From JANYLB01 sp963837715 (GTDB lineage Bacteria; Actinomycetota; Acidimicrobiia; IMCC26256; JANYLB01): a DNA stretch of 64,000 nucleotides. This document shows, in pieces, positions 36,690 to 46,453 of the stretch. The position numbers and the translations under genes are program-made. Where the stretch lies: positions 1 through 64,000 of the forward strand of contig CAWIOF010000004.1 of the NCBI GenBank assembly GCA_963837715.1, in the 5' to 3' direction. The notes under the pieces were generated by a model, which saw only the letters and a program-made list of their open reading frames with translations, was not told where the DNA came from and did no database searches. The stretch's first letter is position 1. Each line of letters opens with the position of its first letter.

Positions 36690-37800
36690 TCAGGAGGCCA
36701 TCGCCTGTTGCCGCTGCAGCATCGCGGCGTGCTCGTGGGGCTGGCGGATCTCCTTCGGGAACATGGAGTGGGCGACCGCCTCGTCGTAGGAGATCAGGCC
36801 CGCAGCGACGAGCTCGGAGAGCGAGCTCTCGAGCGTCTTCATGCCGTCCTTCATGCCCGTGGCCACCACGTTGCGGATCTGGTGGGTCTTGCCCTCGCGG
36901 ATGAGGTTGCGCATCGCGTTGTTCGCGATGAGCACCTCGAACGCCGCGACCATGCCCTCGTCGGTCTTGGGGATCAAGCGCTGCGACACGACGCCGGCGA
37001 GGCACGCCGCGAGCTGCACCCGGATCTGCTCCTGGCGGTCGGCCGGGAAGACGTCGGAGATGCGGTCGATGGCCTGCGCCGCGTCGTTGGTGTGCAGACG
37101 TCGCGAACACGAGGTGGCCGGTCTCGGCGATGGTCAGCGCGAACTGGATCGTCTCGAGGTCACGCATCTCACCGACGAGGATGACGTCGGGGTCTTCTCG
37201 CAGCGCGGCACGGAGCGCATGCTGGAACGAGTCGGTGTCGGTACCGACCTCGCGCTGGTCGACCGCCGAACGCTTGTGACTGTGCACGTACTCGATCGGG
37301 TCTTCGATCGTGAGGATGTGGCAGGCGCGGTTGTCGTTGATGTGGTCGATGATCGACGCGAGCGTCGTCGACTTCCCGGAACCGGTCGGACCGGTCACGA
37401 GCACGAGCCCCTGCGGCAGTCCCGCGAAGTGCGTGATGCCCGAGGGCAGTCCGAGCTCCTCGAAGCTCGGGATGTGGTACGGGATGACGCGGAGGCTCAT
37501 CGCGAGCTCACCCTGGCGGTGGTACACGTTGCCACGGAAGCGGCCGTTGTCGCGCCAGGCGAACGAGAAGTCGACTTCCTTCTTCTCGCGCACCTCGGCA
37601 ACGAGTTCGGTCCCGATCGTCGACTCGATCAACGCCGTCGCATCGGTGTTGCTGTAGCGCGGCGTGTTCTCGATCTCGACGAGGTGCCCGTCGACCCGCA
37701 CCCGCGGCTGACTGCCGCCGGTGATCAACAGGTCGGTTGCGCCGTTGTCCCACAGCACGTCGAGGTACTGGTCGATCGGGGTGATGTCGATGGAGTGCAT
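36690..37800 (-). pseudogene. pilT: PilT twitching motility ATPase (one frameshift)
   Basis: The protein would be 369 residues after removing one base. It is the retraction ATPase of type IV pili. The N-terminal half contains MHSIDITPIDQYLDVLWDN, the Walker A VTGPTGSGKSTTLASIIDHIN, the acidic EDPIEYVH, HALRAALREDPDVILVGEMRDLETIQFALTIAETGHLVFAT. After FAT the annotated frame is lost; the +1 frame resumes at LHTNDAAQAIDRI and runs to VAAGLISYDEAVAHSMFPKE. The break is at about 37097-37100 (GCGACGTCTGCAC where GCGACGCTGCAC is expected). One extra base is enough, and the rest is well conserved, so this may be a sequence error rather than a dead gene. Confidence 0.85.
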
Positions 37801-37841
37801 GATCTGGGTTCTCCGTTCCGGACGAGTTCGACTTCGATGGA

Positions 37842-40800
37842 TCAGGTCTGGGCGCGCTTGTCGGTCCAGGTGGCGACAACCGGCGCGCCGGTGCCGTCGC
37901 CCGTGCAGTACCTGTTGGAGCTGCCGATCTGCGCATCGCTGGGTAGCGCCGCGTAGCCGTCCACGCCGACGGTCTTGATCGGCCCGTAGCAGACTTGGGC
38001 CTCGATGCGGACCGGCAGCGCGGCGATCGCGACCGGGTCCGTCACTCCGTCGGGGACGATCCTGGACTCGAGCGTCACGAGCTTGGCGTTCGGGACCTGG
38101 GTGGCGCCGCAGACCTCTCGTCCGCACCCGACGACGTAGTCGGTGTACTCGGGATCGACCTTGAGTCCCCGGATCCGCACCGTCCGGGCGACGATCCCGC
38201 GGTCCACCACCGGGTAGTTGACACCGCTGAACGCGTTGGCGTTGCTTCCGTCGCACGCGTCCCAGATCCACCACAGGAACCGGTTCTTCCGCGTCTGCTG
38301 GCAGTAGCGGCCGTACTCGGCGATGTCGACGGCTGCCGCTGGCGTGTAGACGGTGCCGCTGATCGACACCATCGTCGACGGGGCGTTCGGGTCGTTGCCG
38401 AAGATCGAGTTGAACAGATCGGTGGTGCCGCTGGCGGCCCCGTCGGAGGAGCCCCAGCGCATCACGGCGCAGCTCTTGTCGTCGCCGCCGTTGTTGCCCC
38501 GGCCGTAGTTCGGCTTGGCGACGATGCAGCCCTGGGCCGGAAGTGCCGCGGGCTGGTTCGCGTTGACCGGTGAGAGGGTGAGTTCGAGTTCCAAGCCGTC
38601 GAGGTTCACGCTGTAGTCGCAGCCGGAGAAGCTGAGGAACCCGCACGACGCGCTGCCCCACCAGTCGACCTTGAAGTTCTTCAACTTGTTGACGTCGACA
38701 TCGGTGCCCGGGTTCGACTGTGTCGTCCGGAAGCAGTCGGTGACGTCGAGGACATCCTGCTTGGGCGAGCCCCAGTCGGTGAGTGCCTGCCCGTTGTTGC
38801 TCTGCAGGCCGGACCTGAGGCACTGCGAGGCGTTGGCGGTCCCGGTGGGCGGAATGATCCGGGCGTTGATGCTCGGCTGGGTTCCGAAGAGGGACTGCCA
38901 GAAGTCGAAGTTGCTGTCGTACTGAGCCCGCAGCTGGACCTTCGTGATCTTCGTGTTCGCGGGGAGGCCCGGCCACGAGCTGCCCGCGAGGCCAGGAACG
39001 TTCAGTGAGACCGTCCCTGAGGTGGCGCTCGAGTTCCAGTTGACGTGCCAACCGAGATTGGTCCACTGGTTGGTCGGCTGTTCGGCCATCGTCACTGCGT
39101 TCGCCGCGTTGGTGATGCCCGAGCCGCTCGTCGTCACACCCGAAGGTTGGAGTGTCGGAAGTGCCGGGTTGTCGTAGACCGCGATGTGCTGCGCCGAGTA
39201 TCCGGACTGGCCCGCCGTCCCCGGGGGTGGTCCGGCGCAGAGGTTGACGGTCCCGTCGACGAAGCGCACACGACTGTCGCCCGCGAACACGAACTGCACG
39301 CCGGGACCATCCGGATCGCACGCGCCAGGGAAGCTCGGACGGGTGATCGCCGTGTACGAGACCTCGAGTCGCATTCCGTCGAGCGTGACCGACTGGTTCC
39401 CCGACATCGTTGCCGAGTAGACGACCGACAGGTTGGAGAACTTCGCGGAGGTGTTGAGGCACGACGAGACGTCGAGCGTGACGGCGCCGTTGCCGTTGGA
39501 ACCGCCACCGTTGATGCTCTTGGTGCAGGCGGATCCGCCCGGGCTCAAGACGACCTGCGGGTTCGTCGCGCCGGTGGCGTGGTGGTCGACGGTCAGGGAC
39601 GCAGTGATGTTCGACGCTCCAGCAGGAACTGCCGCGTTGAAGCCGGAGACCGTGAGGGAGCGCCCCGCCGAGCTCGCCCAGGTCACCGCGAGCTCGGCAC
39701 CGTCGAGCCAGAACGTCCGACTGCCGGTGAACATCCCGCTCGCGGCCGTCGTGTAGCGGACCTTTGCTCCGTTCACCTTCGCGGCAGTGTCGAGGCAGTT
39801 GGCGGGGAGCGTCCAACTCGTCACCCCCGGGTTGTTCTGGCTCGTGGCCGAGACGTTCTGCGAGCAGAGCACCTGGTTCGAGGCGCTCAGCACCTCGACC
39901 TTGAGGGTCCCGATGTTGGACGTGGAGCTCTCGCGGTGTCGGTACTTCAGGACCGCCGACGACGGCACCGCGTCGACGGGGATCGTCGGGTAGCTGCCGA
40001 GCACGATGTCGGCGCTTCCGCAGAAGAACAACACGCAGCTCGACGTGTAGCTGGCCGAGTTCGAGTCGTTCACGGTGCCGTTGCTCAACTGGTACGCGAG
40101 TGACCGGTTGCCGAAGTCGCCACCCTCGTCGGTCGTCGGGACGAGCGTCGAGCTGCCCGACGAGTAGCTGGCGGCGGTCGCCGAGTTGTTGTCGATGGCC
40201 GCGCCGGCCGCGGCGTTCGTGAAGTTGGTACTGACCGCGGTCGTCGGGTTGTACGTGGTCGTGGTGGTGGCGGGATTCGGGTCCCAGTCCTTCGGTGTTC
40301 CTCCGACGATGCGCGGGTTGCCCTTGGCGTTGCCCACGCACCACTCGTTGGTCTGCGAACCGCCGCCGTCGGTGCAGTTGTACGCGCCGTAGGAGTCACG
40401 GAAGTCGAAGTAGTACAAGCCCGGCTTGAACCAGAGGTCGGCTCCGAGGCCGTCGACGCCCTTGCAGGTGCTCGTCAGCTGCGAGAGCGCCTTGGCGTCG
40501 TCGTACCAGCCGGGTTCGAACGTGACCAGGTTGCCCGAGCCGGGACAGGCCGGGACGACGCGGTGCGCCGGTAGCCCCTGGAGGTCGGCCCGACTCGTGT
40601 ACTTCGGATCGTTGCGCTTCGGGTCGACGGTGTCGTCGCCGTAGCCACCCACACCGGGGTAGGAGTTGAGATTCACGCAGTTCTTCGGGCTCGTGGCGCT
40701 CCCCTCGACGAGGATCTTGCCACCGCGACTCACGGTGCAGTCCTGGCGACCCGTGAACGACGTTCCCTCGTTCGTCTGCAGGGTGCCGGTGTCCGCCACG

Positions 40801-41390
40801 ATCGACGAGTTCGAGAACACGCCGCCCTTCAGCTTCGCCACGCCGGCGGCATTGCTGAAGCTCGGGCTGAAGAGCAAACCCGGCTCGGCCGCGGAGCCTT
40901 GCGTCCAGAACGCGAGGAGATCGGCGTAGTTGTTGATGTCCTTGTTGGGCGGACCCCACTGGTTGGCGCGGCGCCCGAGGGTCTGGATGGCGAAGAACGG
41001 CTGGTTCGATGAGTTTCCACCGTCGCCGCTGCCGATGGCAGACGCCTCGGTCGCGCCCTCGCAGGCGACGCTGACCGTCGGCTGCGGCGAGACCGCGGGG
41101 ACGGTGAGCGCGCAGGGGTCGCCTCCGTCGTAGCCGAGGTTCTCGGTCGGGTCGGCGTTCTTGATGTTCTGGATCGCGGTGTCGACGGCGCCGTCGGCGG
41201 CGTAGAGGTTCGTGCGGTCGTCGCGCACCGACTTGGTGGCGGTGAGGCTGGTGCCGGTGTAGCTCAGCACCGCGGTGGCGAGGATGGCCACGACGAAGAT
41301 CATCACGAGAGCGATGAGGAGAGCGCTACCGCTCTCGTCGGAGACGCCGGCCCGGAGCTTGCGGTACCGGCTGCGCTGCGCTGCGCTCAT
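37842..41390 (-). CDS. Giant PilX-like pilus protein with three beta modules
   Basis: A single intact 1182-residue frame. The N-terminus (residues 1-70) is a PilX-type prepilin-like helix: SDESGSALLIALVMIFVVAILATAVLSYTGTSLTATKSVRDDRTNLYAADGAVDTAIQ. The soluble part contains an LWFKPGLYYFDFRDSYG segment typical of PilX-like actinobacterial proteins. Three related beta modules follow at about 435-565, 580-677 and 795-937. Each has a C(L/F)xT...K...N...V(R/V/D) core and ends with an LDG(A/M/L)xLxV strand (LDGAELAVTW, LDGMRLEVSY, LDGLELELTL). It lies between pilin and pilT and is preceded by a strong intercistronic hairpin. ATG 41390 has AAAGGG upstream; ATG 41408 is an alternative. Likely a tip-associated adhesin or pilus assembly factor. 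Confidence 0.8.
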   Translation of the reverse strand: MSAAQRSRYRKLRAGVSDESGSALLIALVMIFVVAILATAVLSYTGTSLTATKSVRDDRTNLYAADGAVDTAIQNIKNADPTENLGYDGGDPCALTVPAVSPQPTVSVACEGATEASAIGSGDGGNSSNQPFFAIQTLGRRANQWGPPNKDINNYADLLAFWTQGSAAEPGLLFSPSFSNAAGVAKLKGGVFSNSSIVADTGTLQTNEGTSFTGRQDCTVSRGGKILVEGSATSPKNCVNLNSYPGVGGYGDDTVDPKRNDPKYTSRADLQGLPAHRVVPACPGSGNLVTFEPGWYDDAKALSQLTSTCKGVDGLGADLWFKPGLYYFDFRDSYGAYNCTDGGGSQTNEWCVGNAKGNPRIVGGTPKDWDPNPATTTTTYNPTTAVSTNFTNAAAGAAIDNNSATAASYSSGSSTLVPTTDEGGDFGNRSLAYQLSNGTVNDSNSASYTSSCVLFFCGSADIVLGSYPTIPVDAVPSSAVLKYRHRESSTSNIGTLKVEVLSASNQVLCSQNVSATSQNNPGVTSWTLPANCLDTAAKVNGAKVRYTTAASGMFTGSRTFWLDGAELAVTWASSAGRSLTVSGFNAAVPAGASNITASLTVDHHATGATNPQVVLSPGGSACTKSINGGGSNGNGAVTLDVSSCLNTSAKFSNLSVVYSATMSGNQSVTLDGMRLEVSYTAITRPSFPGACDPDGPGVQFVFAGDSRVRFVDGTVNLCAGPPPGTAGQSGYSAQHIAVYDNPALPTLQPSGVTTSGSGITNAANAVTMAEQPTNQWTNLGWHVNWNSSATSGTVSLNVPGLAGSSWPGLPANTKITKVQLRAQYDSNFDFWQSLFGTQPSINARIIPPTGTANASQCLRSGLQSNNGQALTDWGSPKQDVLDVTDCFRTTQSNPGTDVDVNKLKNFKVDWWGSASCGFLSFSGCDYSVNLDGLELELTLSPVNANQPAALPAQGCIVAKPNYGRGNNGGDDKSCAVMRWGSSDGAASGTTDLFNSIFGNDPNAPSTMVSISGTVYTPAAAVDIAEYGRYCQQTRKNRFLWWIWDACDGSNANAFSGVNYPVVDRGIVARTVRIRGLKVDPEYTDYVVGCGREVCGATQVPNAKLVTLESRIVPDGVTDPVAIAALPVRIEAQVCYGPIKTVGVDGYAALPSDAQIGSSNRYCTGDGTGAPVVATWTDKRAQT

Positions 41391-41441
41391 CGTGGAGGTC
41401 CCTTTCATCTCGGTCGGGTGCGAGAACGGTCGAACATGCAG

Positions 41442-41474
41442 CTGTGGGGAGGGCCCGACCGGCCCTCCCCACAG
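41442..41474 (-). terminator. Strong hairpin between pilin and PilX-like gene
   Basis: A perfect 14-bp stem CTGTGGGGAGGGCC / GGCCCTCCCCACAG encloses the 5-nt loop CGACC. It lies 57 nt after the pilin stop and 34 nt before the PilX-like start on the same strand. No T-tract follows, as usual in actinobacteria. It would limit read-through so pilin exceeds PilX-like protein. Confidence 0.7.
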
Positions 41475-41530
41475 TGCGAGTTGTTGCGTTGGATAGGTGC
41501 AGGCGGTCTGGTCGCACCGGAGCGGTCGCG

Positions 41531-41846
41531 TCACGTGTAGGTGCACTTGAGCGTCGCCGTCGCCGACGCGGGTCGGTGTAGCTGCGTCAGGTCGGCCGTG
41601 GTCGGCCGGGTAGGCGCCGTCGTGCCTTGAAGCGCGTACGCCGACGGGCTGACCTTCAGCCTGCGAGAGCTCGGTCGTGTTCACCGCGGTCTTCGCGTCG
41701 TCGGTGAGGCCACCGAAGGCGAGCACGCCGACGACGGCGAGGATGCCGAGGATCGCGATGACGACGAGGAGCTCGATGAGCGTGAAGCCCTTCTGGGCCA
41801 CGTTCTTCTCGCTCCAGTCCTCACGGTTCATGAGGTTCTTCAGCAC
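41531..41846 (-). pseudogene. Major type IV prepilin (one frameshift)
   Basis: Starts at GTG 41846 with GAAGGGA upstream. A long charged leader (LKNLMNREDWSEKNVAQKG) ends in the Gly of the prepilin peptidase site, followed by the mature N-terminus FTLIELLVVIAILGILAVVGVLAFGGL with the conserved Glu5 (FTLIE). After residue about 60 (TTELS) the frame is lost near base 41663. The +1 frame continues LKVSPSAYALQGTT and TADLTQL and ends LKCTYT with TGA at 41531. The repaired protein is about 104 residues, normal for a small pilin. It is the major subunit candidate because it is the most complete pilin with its own upstream region. Confidence 0.82.
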
Positions 41847-41950
41847 TGTTGGTTCCCTTCGATCGGGTGCCTCCGATGGCACCGCCTGTTGTTGCGTCCC
41901 ACCCCCGAGCGGTGCCGGGAGGCGCCCCCGGGCCGATCGACCGGAGACCC

Positions 41951-41976
41951 TTCGGAAGATACGGACGGCACCGAAC
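41951..41976 (-). promoter_or_regulatory. Shared pilus-promoter motif, pilin copy
   Basis: Plus-strand TTCGGAAGATACGGAC followed by GGCACCGAAC matches the site upstream of pilB (46305-46330) at 22 of 26 positions. It lies about 105-130 nt upstream of the pilin GTG. On the minus strand it includes TATCTT, a TANNNT box. Confidence 0.5.
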
Positions 41977-42030
41977 CGGTCGGTATAGGCCGGTGGGCCT
42001 GAATCCGGTCGCTGACGGCGCGCTTGCGCG

Positions 42031-42561
42031 TCAGCCGGCGCGGCGCGTGCCGCGTGAGCGTGAAGTCGCCGTCGCCGTTGGGCCACGTGACGCTGAGCGT
42101 GCACTGGGCCGTCGCTGCCGGTGGGACAGGTGCCGCTCGCCGTGAACTCGTCGCGTGCTCGAACCCGAGCTCGCTCGTCGACGACGCAGCGTCGATCCGG
42201 AGCAGACGGTGCGCGACGAGCGTCCACTCGGTCGCCGAGGAGCGCGCGCGCGATACGTCGACGGTCCGCCGTCCGCTCACGGCCATGCTGAGCGACCGGT
42301 CCGGCTGCCGGGACAGGCCGACGACGCGCGTTCTGATCGGCCGCACTCGACGCGGCGTCGGCGGTGAAGTACCGCGCCGTGAACTCGGCGACGTTGGAGC
42401 GGTCGGTCCGCCGTTCTGCCTCGGCGGTGCGCTGGAACCCCATCGATGACCGCGATCGTGACGGCGCTCAGGATGATCGCCGGTGATCGCGATCGTCACG
42501 AGCAGCTCGATGAGCGTGAACCCGCCTTCGGTCGCGTGCGCGATCGGCGGGGCGCGCTCAT
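42031..42561 (-). pseudogene. Minor prepilin, PulG/PilW-like (at least five indels)
   Basis: Starts at ATG 42559-42561, overlapping the stop of the preceding minor prepilin as ATGA. The expected prepilin signature EGGFTLIELLVTIAIT is present but in a shifted frame relative to the start, then IILSAVTIAVI continues in another frame, and QRTAEAERRTDRSNVAEFTARYFTADAAS in a third. Later segments DRSLSMAVSGRR, ATEWTLVAHRLLRIDAASS and CTLSVTWPNGDGDFTLT alternate frames, ending with TGA at 42031. Net indel count (one deletion near 42530; insertions near 42478, 42444, 42335 and 42050) restores the frame. Repaired length about 176 residues. Probably a pilus-tip minor pilin. Confidence 0.7.
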
Positions 42562-43003
42562 GGCTGCCGCTTCACGACAGAGACGGTCTGGCGAGACCGC
42601 CGCCCGCTTCGGGCGACCGTGATCGACATCTGCTGCACTCCGGGTCGGTGCAGCCGGTGCACGTCGGCGGAGTAGCCGGCCGGGATCGTTGCCGTCCCAG
42701 ACCTTCACTGCGCTGACCGCAGCGGTGTAGTCGGGAGGGATCGGCGATCGGAGCCCCGTGAGGTCGTAGGTCGCGGCGCAGGCGGCGTACGGCACGCCGG
42801 AGACTTCACGTACTCGGCAGCGTTGCGGGCCAGGGCCTCGGTGCGCGTGATCTCACGGTGCTGGGCTCCGGCGACGATCATCGCCGACGATCGCGCTGAG
42901 GATCGCGACGAACGCGATCGAGATGATCGCGACGGTGATCAGGATCTCGATGAGGCCGAATCCGTCGCTCGCTGCCGTCGGACACGCCGGCGGACGATCG
43001 CAT
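42558..43003 (-). pseudogene. Minor prepilin, PilV-like (four indels)
   Basis: ATG 43003 (or GTG 43006) overlaps the pilC stop. The prepilin signature reads GFGLIEILITVAIISIAFVAILSAIVG, but it lies one frame off from the start. The following segments MIVAGAQHREITRTEALARNAAEYVK, VPYAACAATYDLTGLRSPIPPDYTAAVSAVKVWDGN and GYSADVHRLHRPGVQQMSITVARSG are each in a different frame. Indels lie near 42964 (+1), 42882 (+1), 42801 (-1) and 42687 (+1). The product would be about 148 residues with the shape of a PilV-type minor pilin. Confidence 0.72.
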
Positions 43004-43005
43004 CA

Positions 43006-44216
43006 CTACTTGAGCTTCGAGCCCTGGAGCATGCCGTAGATCGACTGGACCATCGCCACGGCGACGAAGCCGACGATCACGCCCATGAAGATGATGACGG
43101 CCGGCTCCATGCAGCGCCATGACCTTCTTGAGCTTGTACTCGAGCTCGGTGCCGTAGTAGTTCGCCGCGATCTCGAGCTGGTTGTCGAGCGTGCCCGGTC
43201 TCCTCGCCGACCCGGATCATCTGCACCGCGGGCTTCGGGAAGATCCCGGTGGCGGCGATCGGCTCGGCCATGCCCTGGCCCTCGAGCATCGCCTCGTTCA
43301 CGGTGGTGAGCTTCTTCTCGAACACCGTGTTGTTCGTGCTCTGCGATCGCGGCCTGCATCGCCTCGGGGAGCGGCACGCCGGCCTGCATCATCGCCCCGA
43401 TGATCCGGCAGAACCGCTCGACCGCGGCGTAGCGCACGATCTCGCGCGAGAGCCACAGCTTGAGCAGGAGCCTGTCCTTGAGCTCCCGACCCCGACGGTT
43501 CATCTTCGTCCAGAGGAAGAGCCCGACGATGAGGCCGATCATCGTGGGCGTGAACCAGACGTTGTTCTTGAAGAAGTCGGAGACGCCGATGCAGGATCCG
43601 CGAGCTCAGCGGCAGCTTCGGCGTCGAACTCCTTGAAGAACTTGGTGAGCTTCGGCAGCACGTAGGTCGCCATGAGCACCACGACTCCGATGGCCGCGAG
43701 CGCGATCACGATCGGGTACATGATCGCCGACTTGAGCTTGGCGCTCGCCTCGCCGTCGCGCTCCATGTAGTCGGCGAGCTGGTCGAGCACCTCGTCGAGC
43801 CGGCCGGTGTGCTCGGCCGAGGCAAGGATGCCGAGGTAGTAGGGCGGGAACACCGACGAGTGGACCGACAGCGCGTCGGAGAACGTGACGCCGGCGTGGA
43901 GCGCCTCCTGCACCTGGAGCAGGATGGCCTTGAAGCGCTTGTTGTCGACGCCCTCGGCGACGACGCCGAGCGCGTCGGTGAGCGGGATGCCGCCACGGGT
44001 GAACGCCGCCATCTGGCGGGAGAAGTGCATGATCACTTGGCGCGGGACGCGCTCCTTGGTGATCTCGATGTTCATGCCCTTCTTCTCGCGGATCTTCACG
44101 ACCTGGAAGTCGCGGAGCGCGAGCTGGTTCTTCAGGACGTTCGCGCTCTCGGCCTCGCCCGCGGCCTTGACCTTGGTGCCGTCGGGTCCGACCGCTACGT
44201 ATTTGAACGTTGCCAT
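43006..44216 (-). pseudogene. pilC: PilC inner-membrane platform protein (five indels)
   Basis: PilC/GspF anchors the extension ATPase at the membrane. The first GspF domain is intact (ITKERVPRQVIMHFSRQMAAFTRGGIPLTDALGVVAEGV; SVFPPYYLGILASAEHTGRLDEVLDQLADYMER) through the helix IVIALAAIGVVVLMATYVLPKLTKFFKEFD. Then insertions near 43619, 43591, 43341, 43195 and 43111 break the second domain. Conserved pieces remain in different frames: ERFCRIIGAMMQAGVPLPEAMQAA, NNTVFEKKLTTVNEAMLEGQGMAEPI, VQMIRVGEETG and EPAVIIFMGVIVGFVAVAMVQSIYGMLQGSKLK. Length is 403 codons after repair, normal for the family. Confidence 0.87.
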
Positions 44217-44240
44217 GACTCGAGTTCTCCCTGTTCCCTG

Positions 44241-46229
44241 TTAGAGCACGTACACGGTGCGGAGCACCTCGCCGATGGTGGTCTCGCCCCGCGCGACGAG
44301 CCGGACGGCTTCGTCGGCGAGCGTCCGCATGCCCGACTCGATGGCCGTCTTTCGGATCACGTCCTGGGCGGCGTTGTCGATCACCAGCTGCTTGATCTGG
44401 TCGTCGAGGGGCATGACCTCGTAGATCCCGATGCGGTCGAAGAAGCCGGTACCGCCGCAGAAGTTGCAGCCTTCGCCACGCACGAACTGCGGATCAGCCG
44501 GGCCGTTCGCGTGCTCGTAGTAGGCGAGCTCCTCGGCGTCGGGCTCGTACGCGACCTTGCAGGTCGGGCACACCCGCCGCATCAGCCGTTGGGCGACGAC
44601 GCCGGTGAGGCACGAGGCGATCAGGAACGGCTCGATGCCCATGTCGAGGAACCGGTGCAGCGCGCTGGTCGAGTCGGCCGCGTGCACCGACGACATCACG
44701 AAGTGACCGGTGAGCGCGGCCTGCACGGCGATCCGGGCCGTCTCGACGTCGCGGATCTCACCGACCATCACCGCATCGGGGTCCTGCCGCAGGATCGAGC
44801 GCAGCCCGTTGGCGAAGGTGATCTCGGCCTGCTCGTTGATCTGGATCTGGTTGATCTCGGGGAAGATGTACTCGACCGGGTCTTCGATCGTCATCACGTT
44901 GATCTCTTCGCGGTTGATCTCGGTGAGCGTGGCGTAGAGCGTGGTGGTCTTGCCGCTGCCGGTCGGGCCAGCGCACACGACCATGCCGTACGGCGAGCGG
45001 ACGAGCTTCTCGAAACGCACTGCGGTGTCAGCCGGCATGCCGAGGTCACCGAGCTGGAAGAGCGCTCGGCTCTTGTCGAGCAGCCGCATGACGCACTTCT
45101 CGCCGAACATCGTCGACGTGGTGCTCGACGCGGATGTCGAGGTCCTTGCCGCCGACCGACGTCTCGATCTGACCGTCCTGCGGGCGGCGACGCTCGACGA
45201 TGTTCATGTTCGCCATGACCTTGATGCGGCTCACGAGCGACTGCGCCATCGACTCGGGGAGGCTCAGCACCTCGTGGAGCGCGCCGTCGGTGCGGTTGCG
45301 CACTCGAAGTCGTCCGTCGAGCGGCTCGATGTGCACGTCGGACGCACGGTCGCGCACGGCCTGCTCGAGGATGAGCGTCACGACCTGCACGATCGGCGCG
45401 TTCTCGTCGACGACCGCCTTCGGCGTCTCCTCGACGACCCGTTCGACGGCAAGCGTCTCGAACGCCTTCACCGCTTCGTCGACCTTGGCGGTCGCCTTGT
45501 AGCTGGTCTCGATCGCCCGGCGGATGTCGGACACCGGCGCGAGGAGCAGCGTGACCTGACGGCCCGTCACTCCTTCCAGCGTGGAGAGCGAGTCCCGGCT
45601 GGGTCGGGTCGGCGGCGACGACCGCGATCTGGCGGTCGTTGCAGCGGAACGGGATCACCGAGAGCTCGCGGGCGGTCTTCTCGTTCACCAATGCGATGGC
45701 GTCGGTGCTCGGTGCCTCGCGTCGCAGGTCGGCGATGTGCAGACCGAATTGCTCGGCCAACGCGGCGACGAGGACACGCTCGTCGATCAGGCCCGCGTCG
45801 ACGAGGAAGGCCCCCAGGCGCTTCCCCGTCGACACGAGCTCGAGCAGAGCCTCGTTGATCTGCTCGTGACTCAGGATGCCCTTGGTCTCCAGGATCTCGC
45901 CGAGCAACCGGCGGTTCCCGGTGCGTGGACGTGGCGCGATCACGACTGGCGGCGACCGTCGACTCGGCCGCAGCACCGTTGGCGACGGGCGGGAGCGGGG
46001 TGCCGTCGGCGCTCAGCTGCTGGTCGACCGCGTTCATCATCTGACGCAGGACCTCGACCGCCTCGCGGTGGTCGCTGACCTCGGCCGTGGCGTGCGCGAG
46101 CTCGGTCGCCGACACCGTCGCGTCCGACCCGTCGGAGAACAGGTCGTCGCCGGGGCCGTCGGGCGTCAGGTCCATCGACGGCAGGGTGGTCTCGAACGGT
46201 GCCGACTTGGTCGACTTCCGAAGCTTCAC
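44241..46229 (-). pseudogene. pilB: PilB type IV pilus extension ATPase (three indels)
   Basis: GspE/PilB ATPases power pilus extension. Starting at GTG 46229, an N-terminal linker precedes a GspE-N-like domain (RRLLGEILETKGILSHEQINEALLELV) that appears only after a +1 shift near 45929. Insertions near 45595 and 45127 break the frame again. The catalytic part is intact: Walker A CAGPTGSGKTTTLYATLTEINRE, EDPVEYIFPEI, DPDAVMVGEIRDVETARIAVQAALTGH, and a four-cysteine zinc site CPTC...CNFC. Net indels restore one open frame of about 662 codons. It heads the pilus locus on the minus strand. Confidence 0.9.
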
Positions 46230-46304
46230 GTGCGCCTGCTCTCCCTCTGCGAAGCCGTCGAATACCGGGCCCGCTCAGTTGGCCTCCCAGCCCGCCCCGA
46301 GCCG

Positions 46305-46330
46305 TTCGGACGATACGGACACCACGGAAC
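46305..46330 (-). promoter_or_regulatory. Shared pilus-promoter motif, pilB copy
   Basis: Plus-strand TTCGGACGATACGGAC followed by ACCACGGAAC lies 76-101 nt upstream of pilB. It nearly repeats the site upstream of the pilin gene. On the minus strand it contains TATCGT, a TANNNT box. The rest of the 224-bp gap up to the acyl-CoA synthetase gene shows no other recognised site. Confidence 0.5.
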
Positions 46331-46453
46331 GTGAACAATGGGTCCCCAGGCCCACAGACCGGCCACAGTGGGTGGTCGAATGCTCGCCCGAGCCGTGACG
46401 AGCCCGGCTGGGCCATACTCAGCCCCGCATCACCGACTCGAGCAGGAGGCGCC

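Noticed and set aside
36586..42443. Two very long minus-strand frames (over 1200 and 1500 codons) across the pilus locus
   Set aside because: They join real genes (pilT N-terminus, PilX-like, pilin) with shadow sequence through frameshifts; the conserved segments define shorter genes.
41531..46229. Programmed ribosomal frameshifting as the cause of the pilus frame breaks
   Set aside because: Too many sites, no slippery sequences or downstream structures at the breaks, and both + and - shifts are needed.
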